From Methylopumilus universalis (GTDB taxonomy: Bacteria > Pseudomonadota > Gammaproteobacteria > Burkholderiales > Methylophilaceae), in assembly GCF_006363895.1 (NCBI RefSeq), contig NZ_CP040953.1: 64,000 nt of DNA; one strand, given 5' to 3'. This document shows, in pieces, positions 33,953 through 42,556 of this stretch (position 1 is its first letter; the number at the start of each line of letters is the position of its first letter). Below the pieces are notes generated by a model, which worked only from the letters and a program-made list of their open reading frames with translations, was not told where the DNA came from and ran no database searches. The translations under genes were made by a program, and so were the position numbers.

Positions 33953-35326
33953 TTATTCAGCACCACATCTTTTTAATAGTGCTTCAAAGAGCTGGATGCC
34001 TAAATCAATTTCTTCTTCAGAAATAAGAAGTGAAGGAGCAAGTGTAATCACATTTTTTTCGTAACCGCCAATATCAAGGACTAAACCATAGGTTTTGTCG
34101 CCAATTTTGATGTCGCCTTTGAGTCCTTCATTGAACATGCGATCGGCTAACTTACGACTTGCCTTAAAGCCATCATTTTCGCAAAGTTCAATTCGAAGAG
34201 CTAAACCTAATCCACTCACATCGCCTACGACTTTCCAACGTGATTTTAATTCTTGAATACGCTTTAAGAAGTAAGCGCCACGATCATTTACTTTTTTACC
34301 GAAATCATCTTCTTCTGTCATCTTCATCACTTCAAGAGCCACTGAAGTGCCTAATGGATTCGATGCAAAAGTTGAATGTGTAGAGCCTGGAGGAAATTTT
34401 TGTGGGTTAATTAACTCTTCTTTTGCCCAAATGCCTGACAATGGATTTAAACCATTGGTAATTGCTTTGCCAAATACAAAAATATCAGGAATGATGTCAA
34501 AGTTTTCCCAAGACCATAATTTACCTGTGCGGTAAACACCCATTTGAATCTCATCAGCTACAAGAAGCACATTTCGTTTTTTCAAAGATTCTGCTAATTT
34601 TTTCATGTAGCCTTTAGGTGGCACGATATAACCGCCAGTCCCTTGCATAGGCTCAATATAGAATGCACCGAATTCACATTGACCTGCTTTTTCATCCCAT
34701 ACGGATTGATATTCAGTATCAAATAATTTTTCAAATTCCTTATGGCAGTATGTATCACACGTTTCCACTTTCATGCTGTAAGGGCAACGGAAGCAATAAG
34801 GATAAGGAATAAATTGCGCACGATCAGCAAAGTTACCAAAACGTCGGCGATAGCGATAACTTGAAGTGATTGCAGATGCTCCCAATGTTCTGCCATGGTA
34901 GCCGCCCATAAAAGCAAATTGATGTGTTTTGCCTGTGTGGTTTCGAACAACTTTTAATGAGTCTTCAATCGCCTGTGCACCGCCTACATTGAAATGTACG
35001 CGACCTTTTACGCCATATTTATCTTCCATGTATTTACAAATGATTTCAGCAAGATCAACTTTTTCTTTATGTAAATACTGGCTTGCTAATTGAGGGAGTG
35101 TATCAATTTGTTTTTTTAGAGTGTCTGCAATCCGTTTATTTTTGTACCCGAAGTTAACGGCGGAATACCACATCTGCCAATCAAGATAAGGGATACCTTT
35201 TTCGTCAAATAAAAAGCTGCCATCACAATTTTCAAATACTTTTGGAGGATCAGCATAATTTACTGTATCTCCATGTGAGCAATACTTTTCATTCTTATCT
35301 AAGATTTCAATGATTTTCTGATCCAT
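33953..35326 (-). CDS. Class III PLP-dependent aminotransferase
   Basis: A 457-residue fold-type I aminotransferase of the omega-amino acid / ornithine type. Seen are MGGYHGRTLGASAIT, VADEIQMGVYRTGKLW with the PLP-ring aspartate, and the Schiff-base lysine in VFGKAITNGLNPLSG. An insertion with cysteine pairs (YCFRCPYSMKVETCDTYC) occurs around residues 178-195, as in a subset of such enzymes. Substrate not deducible from sequence. Its neighbours (HAD phosphatase before, SMR, ACP and ketosynthase after) suggest it introduces an amino group into the product of this cluster. Confidence 0.9.
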   Translation of the reverse strand: MDQKIIEILDKNEKYCSHGDTVNYADPPKVFENCDGSFLFDEKGIPYLDWQMWYSAVNFGYKNKRIADTLKKQIDTLPQLASQYLHKEKVDLAEIICKYMEDKYGVKGRVHFNVGGAQAIEDSLKVVRNHTGKTHQFAFMGGYHGRTLGASAITSSYRYRRRFGNFADRAQFIPYPYCFRCPYSMKVETCDTYCHKEFEKLFDTEYQSVWDEKAGQCEFGAFYIEPMQGTGGYIVPPKGYMKKLAESLKKRNVLLVADEIQMGVYRTGKLWSWENFDIIPDIFVFGKAITNGLNPLSGIWAKEELINPQKFPPGSTHSTFASNPLGTSVALEVMKMTEEDDFGKKVNDRGAYFLKRIQELKSRWKVVGDVSGLGLALRIELCENDGFKASRKLADRMFNEGLKGDIKIGDKTYGLVLDIGGYEKNVITLAPSLLISEEEIDLGIQLFEALLKRCGAE

Positions 35327-35350
35327 CGTATAACCCTCTACTTTTAAAAA

Positions 35351-36028
35351 TTAATTAAATACGTAACCTGGAATATTTTGCTCTTCAGGCTTCCAAGTCT
35401 TCACAACCTTTAGGACATCATCAAACGTATTAAACGTATGATGTTTGACATTATTTTTTTCACAATGCTTAATCAGCGATGATTTTGCAAACACAATGTC
35501 GGCATGAAGAGATAAACATGCATCTGATTTTCCATCCCCAATCAACACCACTGGTCCACCTACTTTTTTGCTCACATAATCAGCGACTGCACATTTACAC
35601 ATGCCATTTCCCCCTTTACATTCAGGATCTCTTAAGGGAAATGTAATTTCAATGCCACGTTCTTTGTAATTCAAGCGATTAGAGTAAGTTGGAATTTCAG
35701 GCCAACCTGCCTGCCTTGTTGCGACTTTAATCGAATGATCTAAACCATCGCTTGCAATGACTAATTTGGCAAACTGTTTCACATAATCATAAAAAGGTAA
35801 AAAGGTGTCATCCAGCTGAATGCTTCGAAAAAAATTTTCTAGGCTTAAAAGATCGGAATCCACCATATCGATTTGTTTGGACATGCATTCAAGCGCTGTC
35901 ATCTTACCGTCAAGCCAGTCTTTTTCTAATGCTTCCCAGCTAGGGTCTGCAAATTTCTCGAGCAATTGATCAATCGTATCGCGCTTTGAAATGGTACCGT
36001 CAAAATCAACTACAAAAAGCATAAACAT
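35351..36028 (-). CDS. HAD-IB phosphatase (MtnX-like)
   Basis: A 225-residue HAD hydrolase with motif I VVDFDGTISKRD (nucleophile and acid/base aspartates), motif II VIASDGLD, and motif IV LIGDGKSDACLS. The pattern and size match the MtnX-like / phosphoserine-phosphatase-like group, but no methionine-salvage genes are near, so an MtnX role is doubtful. A cysteine cluster (DPECKGGNGMCKC) near residue 135 is notable. It is the first gene of the cluster, 24 bases before the aminotransferase, and may dephosphorylate an intermediate. Confidence 0.87.
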   Translation of the reverse strand: MFMLFVVDFDGTISKRDTIDQLLEKFADPSWEALEKDWLDGKMTALECMSKQIDMVDSDLLSLENFFRSIQLDDTFLPFYDYVKQFAKLVIASDGLDHSIKVATRQAGWPEIPTYSNRLNYKERGIEITFPLRDPECKGGNGMCKCAVADYVSKKVGGPVVLIGDGKSDACLSLHADIVFAKSSLIKHCEKNNVKHHTFNTFDDVLKVVKTWKPEEQNIPGYVFN

Positions 36029-36104
36029 CCCTAGTGAAATGAGGCTTTGTAGCCTTTAAAGACTAAACATAATTTAAAACAATATATGCCTAAATCCTTT
36101 CAAT

Positions 36105-36128
36105 TGACTTACAATTTTGGGTAAGTCA
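36105..36128. repeat. Inverted repeat overlapping the two-component promoter
   Basis: TGACTTAC (36105-36112) and GTAAGTCA (36121-36128) are perfect complements with an eight-base spacer. TTGACT (36104-36109) could be a -35 element, with CATTAA (36127-36132) after a 17-base spacer. The dyad therefore overlies the probable promoter of the response-regulator gene and may be an autoregulatory site. Confidence 0.5.
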
Positions 36129-36146
36129 TTAATTTAAAAGGTTGAC

Positions 36147-36818
36147 ATGAAGATTTTACTGATCGAGGACGATGCCGTTATTGGTGACGCGATCAAAAGC
36201 TCGCTTGAAAAGGCCGATTATCTGGTCGAATGGGCTAAAAATGGTCTGGAAGGTGAAATTGCACTCACAGACTCTCAATTTGAAGCGGTCATTTTAGACT
36301 TAGGTTTACCTAAAAAACATGGCCTCGATATTTTGAAAAATTTACGCTCTAAAAAAAACCAGTTTCCAGTCCTTATCATTTCAGCCAATGAAAATATTGA
36401 TAATAAAATTTTAGGTCTTGACTTGGGGGCGGATGATTATTTAGCTAAGCCTTTTGAGCTTCAGGAACTTCATGCAAGACTTCGCGCTGTGATCAGACGA
36501 ACCAACCAATCAGCCGACAACGTCATTCAATTTGGTCCTTTAAGTTTTAATATTAAAGACCGCAAATTTTTAGCACAAAATAAAGAGCTGAGCCTTTCGA
36601 AGCGTGAGCTTAATTTGTTAGAGCTTTTTATGCTGAAAAATAATCGCTCTATCTCCAAAGAAAATTTATTAGAAAAGCTCTATAGCTGGGATGAGGATGT
36701 TTCTGAAAATGCAATTGAAGTTTATATTCATCGCGTCAGAGCAAAACTTAAACCTTTTGGAGTTGAAATCATTAATCGTCGAGGCTTAGGTTACAGTCTA
36801 GGACTCCAAACGCCTTGA
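36147..36818 (+). CDS. OmpR-family response regulator
   Basis: A 223-residue regulator with an N-terminal receiver domain (acidic pair LLIEDDA, phosphoacceptor in AVILDLGLPKKHG, lysine in DDYLAKPFE) and a C-terminal winged helix from about residue 125 (LSKRELNLLELFMLKNN, VYIHRVRAKLKPFGVEI, RGLGYSL). It closely resembles QseB/PmrA/TctD-type regulators. Overlaps the sensor kinase gene by four bases. Target genes are not shown by sequence. Confidence 0.93.
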   Translation: MKILLIEDDAVIGDAIKSSLEKADYLVEWAKNGLEGEIALTDSQFEAVILDLGLPKKHGLDILKNLRSKKNQFPVLIISANENIDNKILGLDLGADDYLAKPFELQELHARLRAVIRRTNQSADNVIQFGPLSFNIKDRKFLAQNKELSLSKRELNLLELFMLKNNRSISKENLLEKLYSWDEDVSENAIEVYIHRVRAKLKPFGVEIINRRGLGYSLGLQTP

Positions 36819-38215
36819 AAAAAGACTTATCTACAAAGAAGCTGATTTTTCAGTGGATTCTCATTCCGATGGTTGTCATTATTTTGATCGACTCTTCGTT
36901 TCTTTTTTATCAAGGCGACAAATTAAGACAGGAAACCTTTGATAAAGATTTGGCGGATACAGCCAAAACACTTGCGGTGATCTTTAAAAAATCTAGCGCT
37001 AAAGAAATGCGTGATATAGATCGCAACACTATTTCACTTCTCTTAAGTGAGCCTCATGATGAAATGTTTTATTCCATTCGGGACAATAAAGGTCAATTTA
37101 TTTTTGGGAACCCGAAAGTCGCTTATCAAGAAGCCGATTCAGAAGATCGAACAGATAAAGATTTTCTAAATGTTTTTTTTGATGAAATTGATGGAAAGAG
37201 TGTGCGTGTCGTATCCATTCCGATTGAACATGCCATTCAGAATAAAACAGCCACCTTTCATATCCAAGTCGCTGAAACGAGAAATCAGCGACAAGAGATC
37301 CAACGGCAAATTATTTTTTGGATCGTCATTCCACAATTGATTCTTCTTATTTCTGCCATGTTCTTGGTAAGATTTGCAGTCACTAAGGGCTTAAGCCCGA
37401 TTCTTTTCCTTAATGAAAAAATTTCCTCACTTTCATATAAGAATTTAACTCCTATCGATGTGCAGGGTGTGCCAAAAGAAGTCGATCGCTTAGTCGGCTC
37501 ATTAAATAAACTCATGGAAGAATTAAATCTTTCCGTTCAATCACAAAATCGATTTGTCAGTGATGCGGCACATCAGTTAAGAACTCCGCTTGCTGGGATA
37601 TTGGCACAAATTGAATTAGCGCTTGATACTAAAGATGCTGCTGAAATTCAAAAACGGCTCGAAAATATTAATGAAAGTTCAAAACGTCTCATTCATATCA
37701 TCAATCAATTACTCTCCCTATCCAAGAGCCAGAGTGATGCACTTGATCATGCTGAATTGCAACCTTTGGATTTAGTCTCTTTCACCAAAAAAGTCACCTC
37801 AATTATGTTGCCTGCCGCTGACTTAAAACATATTGACCTAGGTTATGAAGGCTCTGAAGCTGCCATCTATATCATGGCAGATGAAGCACGTCTTTATGAC
37901 CTCATTCATAACCTTATCGATAATGCGATTAAATACACAGATGACTATGGAAAAATTACATTAGCTGTTGAATTGAAAGATAACAAAGTAAGGCTTACCG
38001 TTGAAGATAATGGTGTTGGCATTCCTAAAGAAAATCAGACGATGATTTATGAGCGATTTTACCGAGGAGATAATGTTAATACTGCTGGTGCAGGTGTTGG
38101 TTTATCAATTGTCAAAGATATCGCAGACTTTCATCAAGCGACAATCGAAATTGATAGTCGAAACAGCAAAGATGGGACACGCTTTTATATTGATTTCAAT
38201 TTGATGAAATCTTAA
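36815..38215 (+). CDS. Sensor histidine kinase
   Basis: A 466-residue inner-membrane kinase. Two membrane helices (about 13-32 and 165-185) flank a periplasmic sensor region of about 130 residues; a HAMP-like linker follows, then the H-box SDAAHQLRTPLAG, the N-box LIHNLIDNAIKYTDD and G-boxes VEDNGVGIP and GAGVGLSIV. The N-terminal sensor matches the 2CSK_N type seen in TctE/QseC-like kinases. It pairs with the response regulator whose gene overlaps its start. The signal is unknown; tricarboxylates or metals are typical of relatives. Confidence 0.92.
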   Translation: MKKDLSTKKLIFQWILIPMVVIILIDSSFLFYQGDKLRQETFDKDLADTAKTLAVIFKKSSAKEMRDIDRNTISLLLSEPHDEMFYSIRDNKGQFIFGNPKVAYQEADSEDRTDKDFLNVFFDEIDGKSVRVVSIPIEHAIQNKTATFHIQVAETRNQRQEIQRQIIFWIVIPQLILLISAMFLVRFAVTKGLSPILFLNEKISSLSYKNLTPIDVQGVPKEVDRLVGSLNKLMEELNLSVQSQNRFVSDAAHQLRTPLAGILAQIELALDTKDAAEIQKRLENINESSKRLIHIINQLLSLSKSQSDALDHAELQPLDLVSFTKKVTSIMLPAADLKHIDLGYEGSEAAIYIMADEARLYDLIHNLIDNAIKYTDDYGKITLAVELKDNKVRLTVEDNGVGIPKENQTMIYERFYRGDNVNTAGAGVGLSIVKDIADFHQATIEIDSRNSKDGTRFYIDFNLMKS

Positions 38216-39120
38216 TTTGAGTTTATGTAAAAATGTTTTGATTCGCTTAAAACATGTTCATGAAAAGCTCTTGCAATCGGTGACAATTGTTTACCTCTCA
38301 AATATACAAGATGCCACTGCGAATTAATTGGAAAATCCTGTAACTTTAAGACTGAAATTTCATTGTCGTAATCAAATTGATCCAAAGCATGAATTGAAAT
38401 TACCGCTACGCCTAAACGACTTGCGACTGCTTTTTTAATAGCCTCATTATTTCCCAGTTCTAATAAAAGACTAGGGGTAAATTTCTTTTGTTTAAAATGA
38501 ATATCCACGCTCATCCGCGTGCCTGATCCTAGTTCTCTTAAAATAAATCTTTCATGCTTTAAATCTTGTAATCGGAGATTTTTTTTGCTTGCTAATGGGT
38601 GATCTTTATATGCAATCATACAAAGAGGGTTAGGCATAAGTATTTGGTCTTCGAGATCGATATGAATGGGCGGCCTCGACATGACATAAAGGTCGTCACT
38701 ATTATCTTCAACTCGCCTGACAACTCCGTCCCGATTTAATATTTCAAGCGAGATATCTACCTCTGGATATTTACTACAAAAAGAACCTAGTAGTTTTGGA
38801 ACAAAATATTTCGCAGTACTCACAACCGCAACTCTTAATCTGCCTTTTGTTAACCCCTTCATTTGTGTCGCGTGTTGCTCAAAAGCTTCCCATCGATCCA
38901 TCATCTCTCTTGCTGTTTTTGCAAACTCTTTACCTAATCCTGTTAAATGAATTTTTTTTGAGATCACCTCAAATAAGGGGGATCCGATATTTTCAGTCAT
39001 CTCTTTCAATTGCATAGAAGCCGTAGGCTGGGTGATATGCATCATGCGCGCTGCCTTGGTGACACTCTCTGTTTGTTCGAGTGCTAGAAATAATCGTAGC
39101 TGTCTAAAGGTTATATTCAT
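38212..39120 (-). CDS. LysR-type regulator (CbbR-like)
   Basis: A 302-residue LysR protein with the N-terminal winged helix (ITFRQLRLFLALEQTESVTKAA, then QPTASMQLKEMTE) and a periplasmic-binding-like effector domain from about residue 90. The sequence is closest in feel to CbbR/CysB-like regulators. It is transcribed away from the SbtA-like permease with 72 bases between, the classic layout of a LysR protein controlling its divergent neighbour. Its stop overlaps that of the sensor kinase by four bases. Confidence 0.9.
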   Translation of the reverse strand: MNITFRQLRLFLALEQTESVTKAARMMHITQPTASMQLKEMTENIGSPLFEVISKKIHLTGLGKEFAKTAREMMDRWEAFEQHATQMKGLTKGRLRVAVVSTAKYFVPKLLGSFCSKYPEVDISLEILNRDGVVRRVEDNSDDLYVMSRPPIHIDLEDQILMPNPLCMIAYKDHPLASKKNLRLQDLKHERFILRELGSGTRMSVDIHFKQKKFTPSLLLELGNNEAIKKAVASRLGVAVISIHALDQFDYDNEISVLKLQDFPINSQWHLVYLRGKQLSPIARAFHEHVLSESKHFYINSN

Positions 39121-39130
39121 AGATTAAAGT

Positions 39131-39142
39131 CTATATATATAG
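39131..39142. promoter_or_regulatory. Palindrome in the lysR/sbtA divergent region
   Basis: CTATATATATAG is a perfect 12-base palindrome 11 bases before the LysR start and about 50 before the permease start. It could be part of a LysR binding site or simply AT-rich promoter sequence. Confidence 0.35.
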
Positions 39143-39192
39143 TATTAATTATTGATTTTACACTATGTGATTATATTCATACAATCCTGGCT

Positions 39193-40152
39193 ATGAATAA
39201 CTTTCTTGATCCAGCAATTTTATTTTTTATATTCGGTGTGTTGGCTGGATTTGCTAAATCCAATTTAGAAATTCCTCAGCCAATTGCTCGATTTTTATCG
39301 CTCTATCTATTAATGGCCTTAGGCCTTAAAGGTGGCTTTGCGCTTTATGAATCAGGCATTACATCAGAAGTCCTGACAAGTCTAGGTGGCGCCATTTTTA
39401 TGGCTATACTTGTTCCCTTATTAGGATACTTAGTCTTAAGTCAAAAACTAAAAAAATTAGATGCGGCTGCGGTAGCTGCTACTTATGGATCTATTAGCGC
39501 TGTGACGTTTATTACCGCCTCTCAGAATTTAGATGACTTAGGCATTCATTACGGCGGTCATATGGCGGCGGCTATGGCGCTAATGGAATCTCCCGCAATT
39601 ATTTTTGCCATCATCATTGCAAATAAAATAAGAAGCCATCATCAGCCTGAGTCTGAAACGCGACCAACGCTTGGTAAAATTTTTCATGAGTCTTTCACTG
39701 ATGGTGGCCAGCTTTTACTTTTAGGCTCCATGGTCATTGGCATCATCAGTGGCGATGTTGCTCATGAGGTATTGGCTCCTTTTTCAATCGATTTGTTTAA
39801 AGGAATCTTATCTTTCTTCTTGCTCGACATGGGTCTCCATGCTGCTCGAAATATTTCTGAGCTAAAAAATAAACCTGTAATATGTTTTTATTACGCTGTG
39901 CTAGCCCCCATAACGCATGCCATTGTAGCGCTTGTTTTAGCAAAATTACTCGGGCTTGAATTGGGCAATACAATTTTATTGATGGTCTTAGCTTCAAGTG
40001 CTTCTTACATTGCAGTCCCCGCAGTCTTAAGACAAGCCTTGCCAGAAGTCAGTCCTGCCTTGTATATGGGCATGTCATTAGGACTAACATTCCCATTAAA
40101 TATTATCTTTGGTATTCCTTTTTATACGTACCTCGCGCAACAGGGGATATAA
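39193..40152 (+). CDS. SbtA-like sodium-dependent bicarbonate permease family
   Basis: A 319-residue protein with about ten membrane helices, matching the SbtA family: DPAILFFIFGVLAGFAKSNLEIP at the N-terminus, LYLLMALGLKGGFAL, and the second half with FFLLDMGLHAARNISELK and SYIAVPAVLRQALPE. The two halves form inverted repeats. Cyanobacterial SbtA imports bicarbonate with sodium and is controlled by the PII-like protein SbtB. Here it begins an operon-like run with an RND efflux trio 15 bases downstream and a PII protein at the end. Substrate in non-autotrophs is uncertain. Confidence 0.85.
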   Translation: MNNFLDPAILFFIFGVLAGFAKSNLEIPQPIARFLSLYLLMALGLKGGFALYESGITSEVLTSLGGAIFMAILVPLLGYLVLSQKLKKLDAAAVAATYGSISAVTFITASQNLDDLGIHYGGHMAAAMALMESPAIIFAIIIANKIRSHHQPESETRPTLGKIFHESFTDGGQLLLLGSMVIGIISGDVAHEVLAPFSIDLFKGILSFFLLDMGLHAARNISELKNKPVICFYYAVLAPITHAIVALVLAKLLGLELGNTILLMVLASSASYIAVPAVLRQALPEVSPALYMGMSLGLTFPLNIIFGIPFYTYLAQQGI

Positions 40153-40166
40153 AGTATAATTTTAAG

Positions 40167-41411
40167 ATGCGCAGCTTATTTATATTATTTTTGATTATGT
40201 TAGGACTAGCCTCAAAAAGTGCATGGAGTGAAGCTCAATATGGCCTTCAAGATCTTATTGATATTGCAAAAAGAGAAAATCCTATTTTAGATATTCTGAA
40301 AGCGAAAGAGGATGCAGCTAGATCAAGTGTTGTGACTGCTGAATCTTATCTTAATCCAGAAATTGAGGTTGGCACAGGACCATCTCGATTTAGAACTCCA
40401 AATACGAGTACCAATCAACGTAGAAATTATGGGGTAAATATATCCCAACCTCTCGAGTTTCCAAATGTGCGTGGCGCAAAAAAAGCGGTTGCTGAATCAA
40501 GAGTCAATTACGCTTCATCTGTCACTGAGGCAACAATGATTAATTTGTCGTTACAAATTAAAAAGGCCTTCTATGACGTGCTTCAAAATGAAGCTGTCTT
40601 AAAAATTGCCGAGGGTGACCGTGATGCACTAAAAAATATCCGCGAAAAAGTTGCGCTCCGAGTAGAAGTTGGTGAAGCGCCGAGATATGAATTAATTAAA
40701 GCAGATACAGAATTAGTTGCAGCTCAAAGAGATGCGGATGCAGCTTTATTAAGAATCTCTGAGAGTAAGTTTTATCTGAGGGGCTTGGTCAGTAAATCAC
40801 TTACAGATTCATTTGGTTTAGTAGGCTCGCTCCCTCCAAGCGATATTAATCTTAATGCTGATTTTTTAAAAAATGAGATTTCAAAAAGCCCTAAATTAAA
40901 ACAAATTAAAGCCTCCGCAGACATTGCAGAAAATCGATTGCGCCTAGAGGAAAAACTTATTAATCCAGGATTAACGCTTAATGCTGGAGTTGATCAAGAT
41001 CCAGATATTACTAGCTACCGTTTTGGCATAAGTATTCCTATTCCTATTTGGAATAGAAGACAAGGTCAAATAGGAGAAGCGGCGGCTGGATATAGAGAAT
41101 TACAAGCTCAATATACAGACCAAGAATTGGCTCTAAAACGAGATATTGAATCTGCTTTTCAGCGCTACCTCATTGCTCAACAACAGGTAAAAACTTTTGA
41201 GTCGGGTCTTCTGGAGCAAGCAGAATCAGTCCTAAAAGTAGCTGAGTCAGCTTATCGATATGGGGAGCGGGGTATTCTGGAATACTTGGATGCACAAAGA
41301 ACTTTCCGTTTAGTTCGTAAAGATTATCTTGCGTCAAAATATGATTACGTTGTAGCTATTTTAGAAATTGAACAATTATTAGGTATGGATATCCTGGAGA
41401 ATAAAATTTAA
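40167..41411 (+). CDS. TolC/CzcC-family outer-membrane efflux protein
   Basis: A 414-residue outer-membrane channel of the CzcC/CusC group. A signal peptide (residues 1-21, cleavage after SAWS/E) precedes two OEP repeats, with YGLQDLIDIAKRENPILDI and GISIPIPIWNRRQGQIGEA, and the terminal YRYGERGILEYLDAQRTFR motif. It begins 15 bases after the SbtA-like gene and ends one base before the adaptor gene. Forms the exit duct of the HME-RND pump. Confidence 0.92.
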   Translation: MRSLFILFLIMLGLASKSAWSEAQYGLQDLIDIAKRENPILDILKAKEDAARSSVVTAESYLNPEIEVGTGPSRFRTPNTSTNQRRNYGVNISQPLEFPNVRGAKKAVAESRVNYASSVTEATMINLSLQIKKAFYDVLQNEAVLKIAEGDRDALKNIREKVALRVEVGEAPRYELIKADTELVAAQRDADAALLRISESKFYLRGLVSKSLTDSFGLVGSLPPSDINLNADFLKNEISKSPKLKQIKASADIAENRLRLEEKLINPGLTLNAGVDQDPDITSYRFGISIPIPIWNRRQGQIGEAAAGYRELQAQYTDQELALKRDIESAFQRYLIAQQQVKTFESGLLEQAESVLKVAESAYRYGERGILEYLDAQRTFRLVRKDYLASKYDYVVAILEIEQLLGMDILENKI

Positions 41412-42554
41412 ATGAAAAAACAAGTTACTCAATTATTTTTGATCTTCGTGAGCATATGCTTACTTTCAGCTTGTTCGAAATCGGATAAAGTCAGCGAGCA
41501 AAAAAAAATAGATCCGTTAGAGATTATTATTACCCCGGAAATCCAGAAACAAACTAAAAATGAAGTCGTTAAATATCAAGATATCGGAGAAACGCTTATG
41601 ATTCCCGGTCGCCTTGAAACACAAAATCGAAAACTTGCAAAAATTGGCTCCCCTATTACAGGTAGAGTTAGCGATCTTTATGTCAGCCTTGGTGATGTGG
41701 TAAAAAAAGGCCAGGTGCTTGCAAAAGTAAATAGTATTGAACTCACTCAAACACAACTTACACTCATTAAATCAACTCAGCTCATTGGACTTAAAACAAA
41801 AGCGGTTGAGCGCGCTAAGCTTCTATTCGAAGCAGATGTCATTAGTAAAGCTGAGATGTTACGTATTGAAAACGAGCTTGAAGCAGTTAAAGCAGATTAC
41901 AGAGCGAGTCGCGACCAGCTTGTAGTATTAGGTATGAATGAAAAAGCGTTAGAAAAATTAGAATCTTCAGGTCAAATCAATTCATATGGTGACGTGATTA
42001 GTCGGTTTGACGGCATCATCATTTCTCGCACAATTAATTTAGGTCAAATTGTGAATCCTCAAGATAATTTATTCCATGTAGCTGATCTTACAAAATTATG
42101 GGCTGTTGCTAACATTCCTGAACAGCAAGCATCTTTTATTCAAAAAGATGAACTGGTGACCATTGAAATTCCTGCACTAGATCATAAAAAAATTGACGCA
42201 AAGATTATATTTGAGGGAAGTATTGTTGATCCAGAAACGCGCACTGTGATGGTTCGCGCTGAAATAGATAATCAAAATTTGTCTTTAAAACCCGATATGC
42301 TCACTTCGATGTATATCCAGTCAAAAAAAGTTTCAAAGCTTGCTGTTCCTGTCTCAGCTGTTGTGAGAGAGAACGATCGAAATTACGTTTTTATCCAGAA
42401 TAGTCCAAAAACATATAGATTGAGAGAAGTTCAATTAGGACATAAGGATGGAAATCTCATTACTATACTAAGCGGCATAGCTGAGGGCGAAACCATTATC
42501 TCAGACGGTGCTTTTCATTTGAATAGTGAACGTAAGAAAAAAGAGCTTGAATAA
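41412..42554 (+). CDS. HME-RND periplasmic adaptor (CzcB/CusB-like)
   Basis: A 380-residue adaptor with a lipoprotein signal (LLSACSKSD, lipidated cysteine at about residue 21). A lipoyl-type segment (SPITGRVSDLYVSLGDVVKKGQV), a helical hairpin at about residues 115-165, and C-terminal barrel and membrane-proximal domains (NDRNYVFIQNSPKTYRLREV) follow. There is no histidine-rich or methionine-rich metal motif at the N-terminus. It connects the RND pump and TolC-like channel encoded on either side. Confidence 0.9.
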   Translation: MKKQVTQLFLIFVSICLLSACSKSDKVSEQKKIDPLEIIITPEIQKQTKNEVVKYQDIGETLMIPGRLETQNRKLAKIGSPITGRVSDLYVSLGDVVKKGQVLAKVNSIELTQTQLTLIKSTQLIGLKTKAVERAKLLFEADVISKAEMLRIENELEAVKADYRASRDQLVVLGMNEKALEKLESSGQINSYGDVISRFDGIIISRTINLGQIVNPQDNLFHVADLTKLWAVANIPEQQASFIQKDELVTIEIPALDHKKIDAKIIFEGSIVDPETRTVMVRAEIDNQNLSLKPDMLTSMYIQSKKVSKLAVPVSAVVRENDRNYVFIQNSPKTYRLREVQLGHKDGNLITILSGIAEGETIISDGAFHLNSERKKKELE

Positions 42555-42556
42555 AT

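Noticed and set aside
35351..36028. Naming the HAD protein MtnX (methionine salvage)
   Set aside because: Sequence is only family-level similar and no mtnA/B/C/D genes are nearby; the gene belongs to the aminotransferase/ACP cluster.
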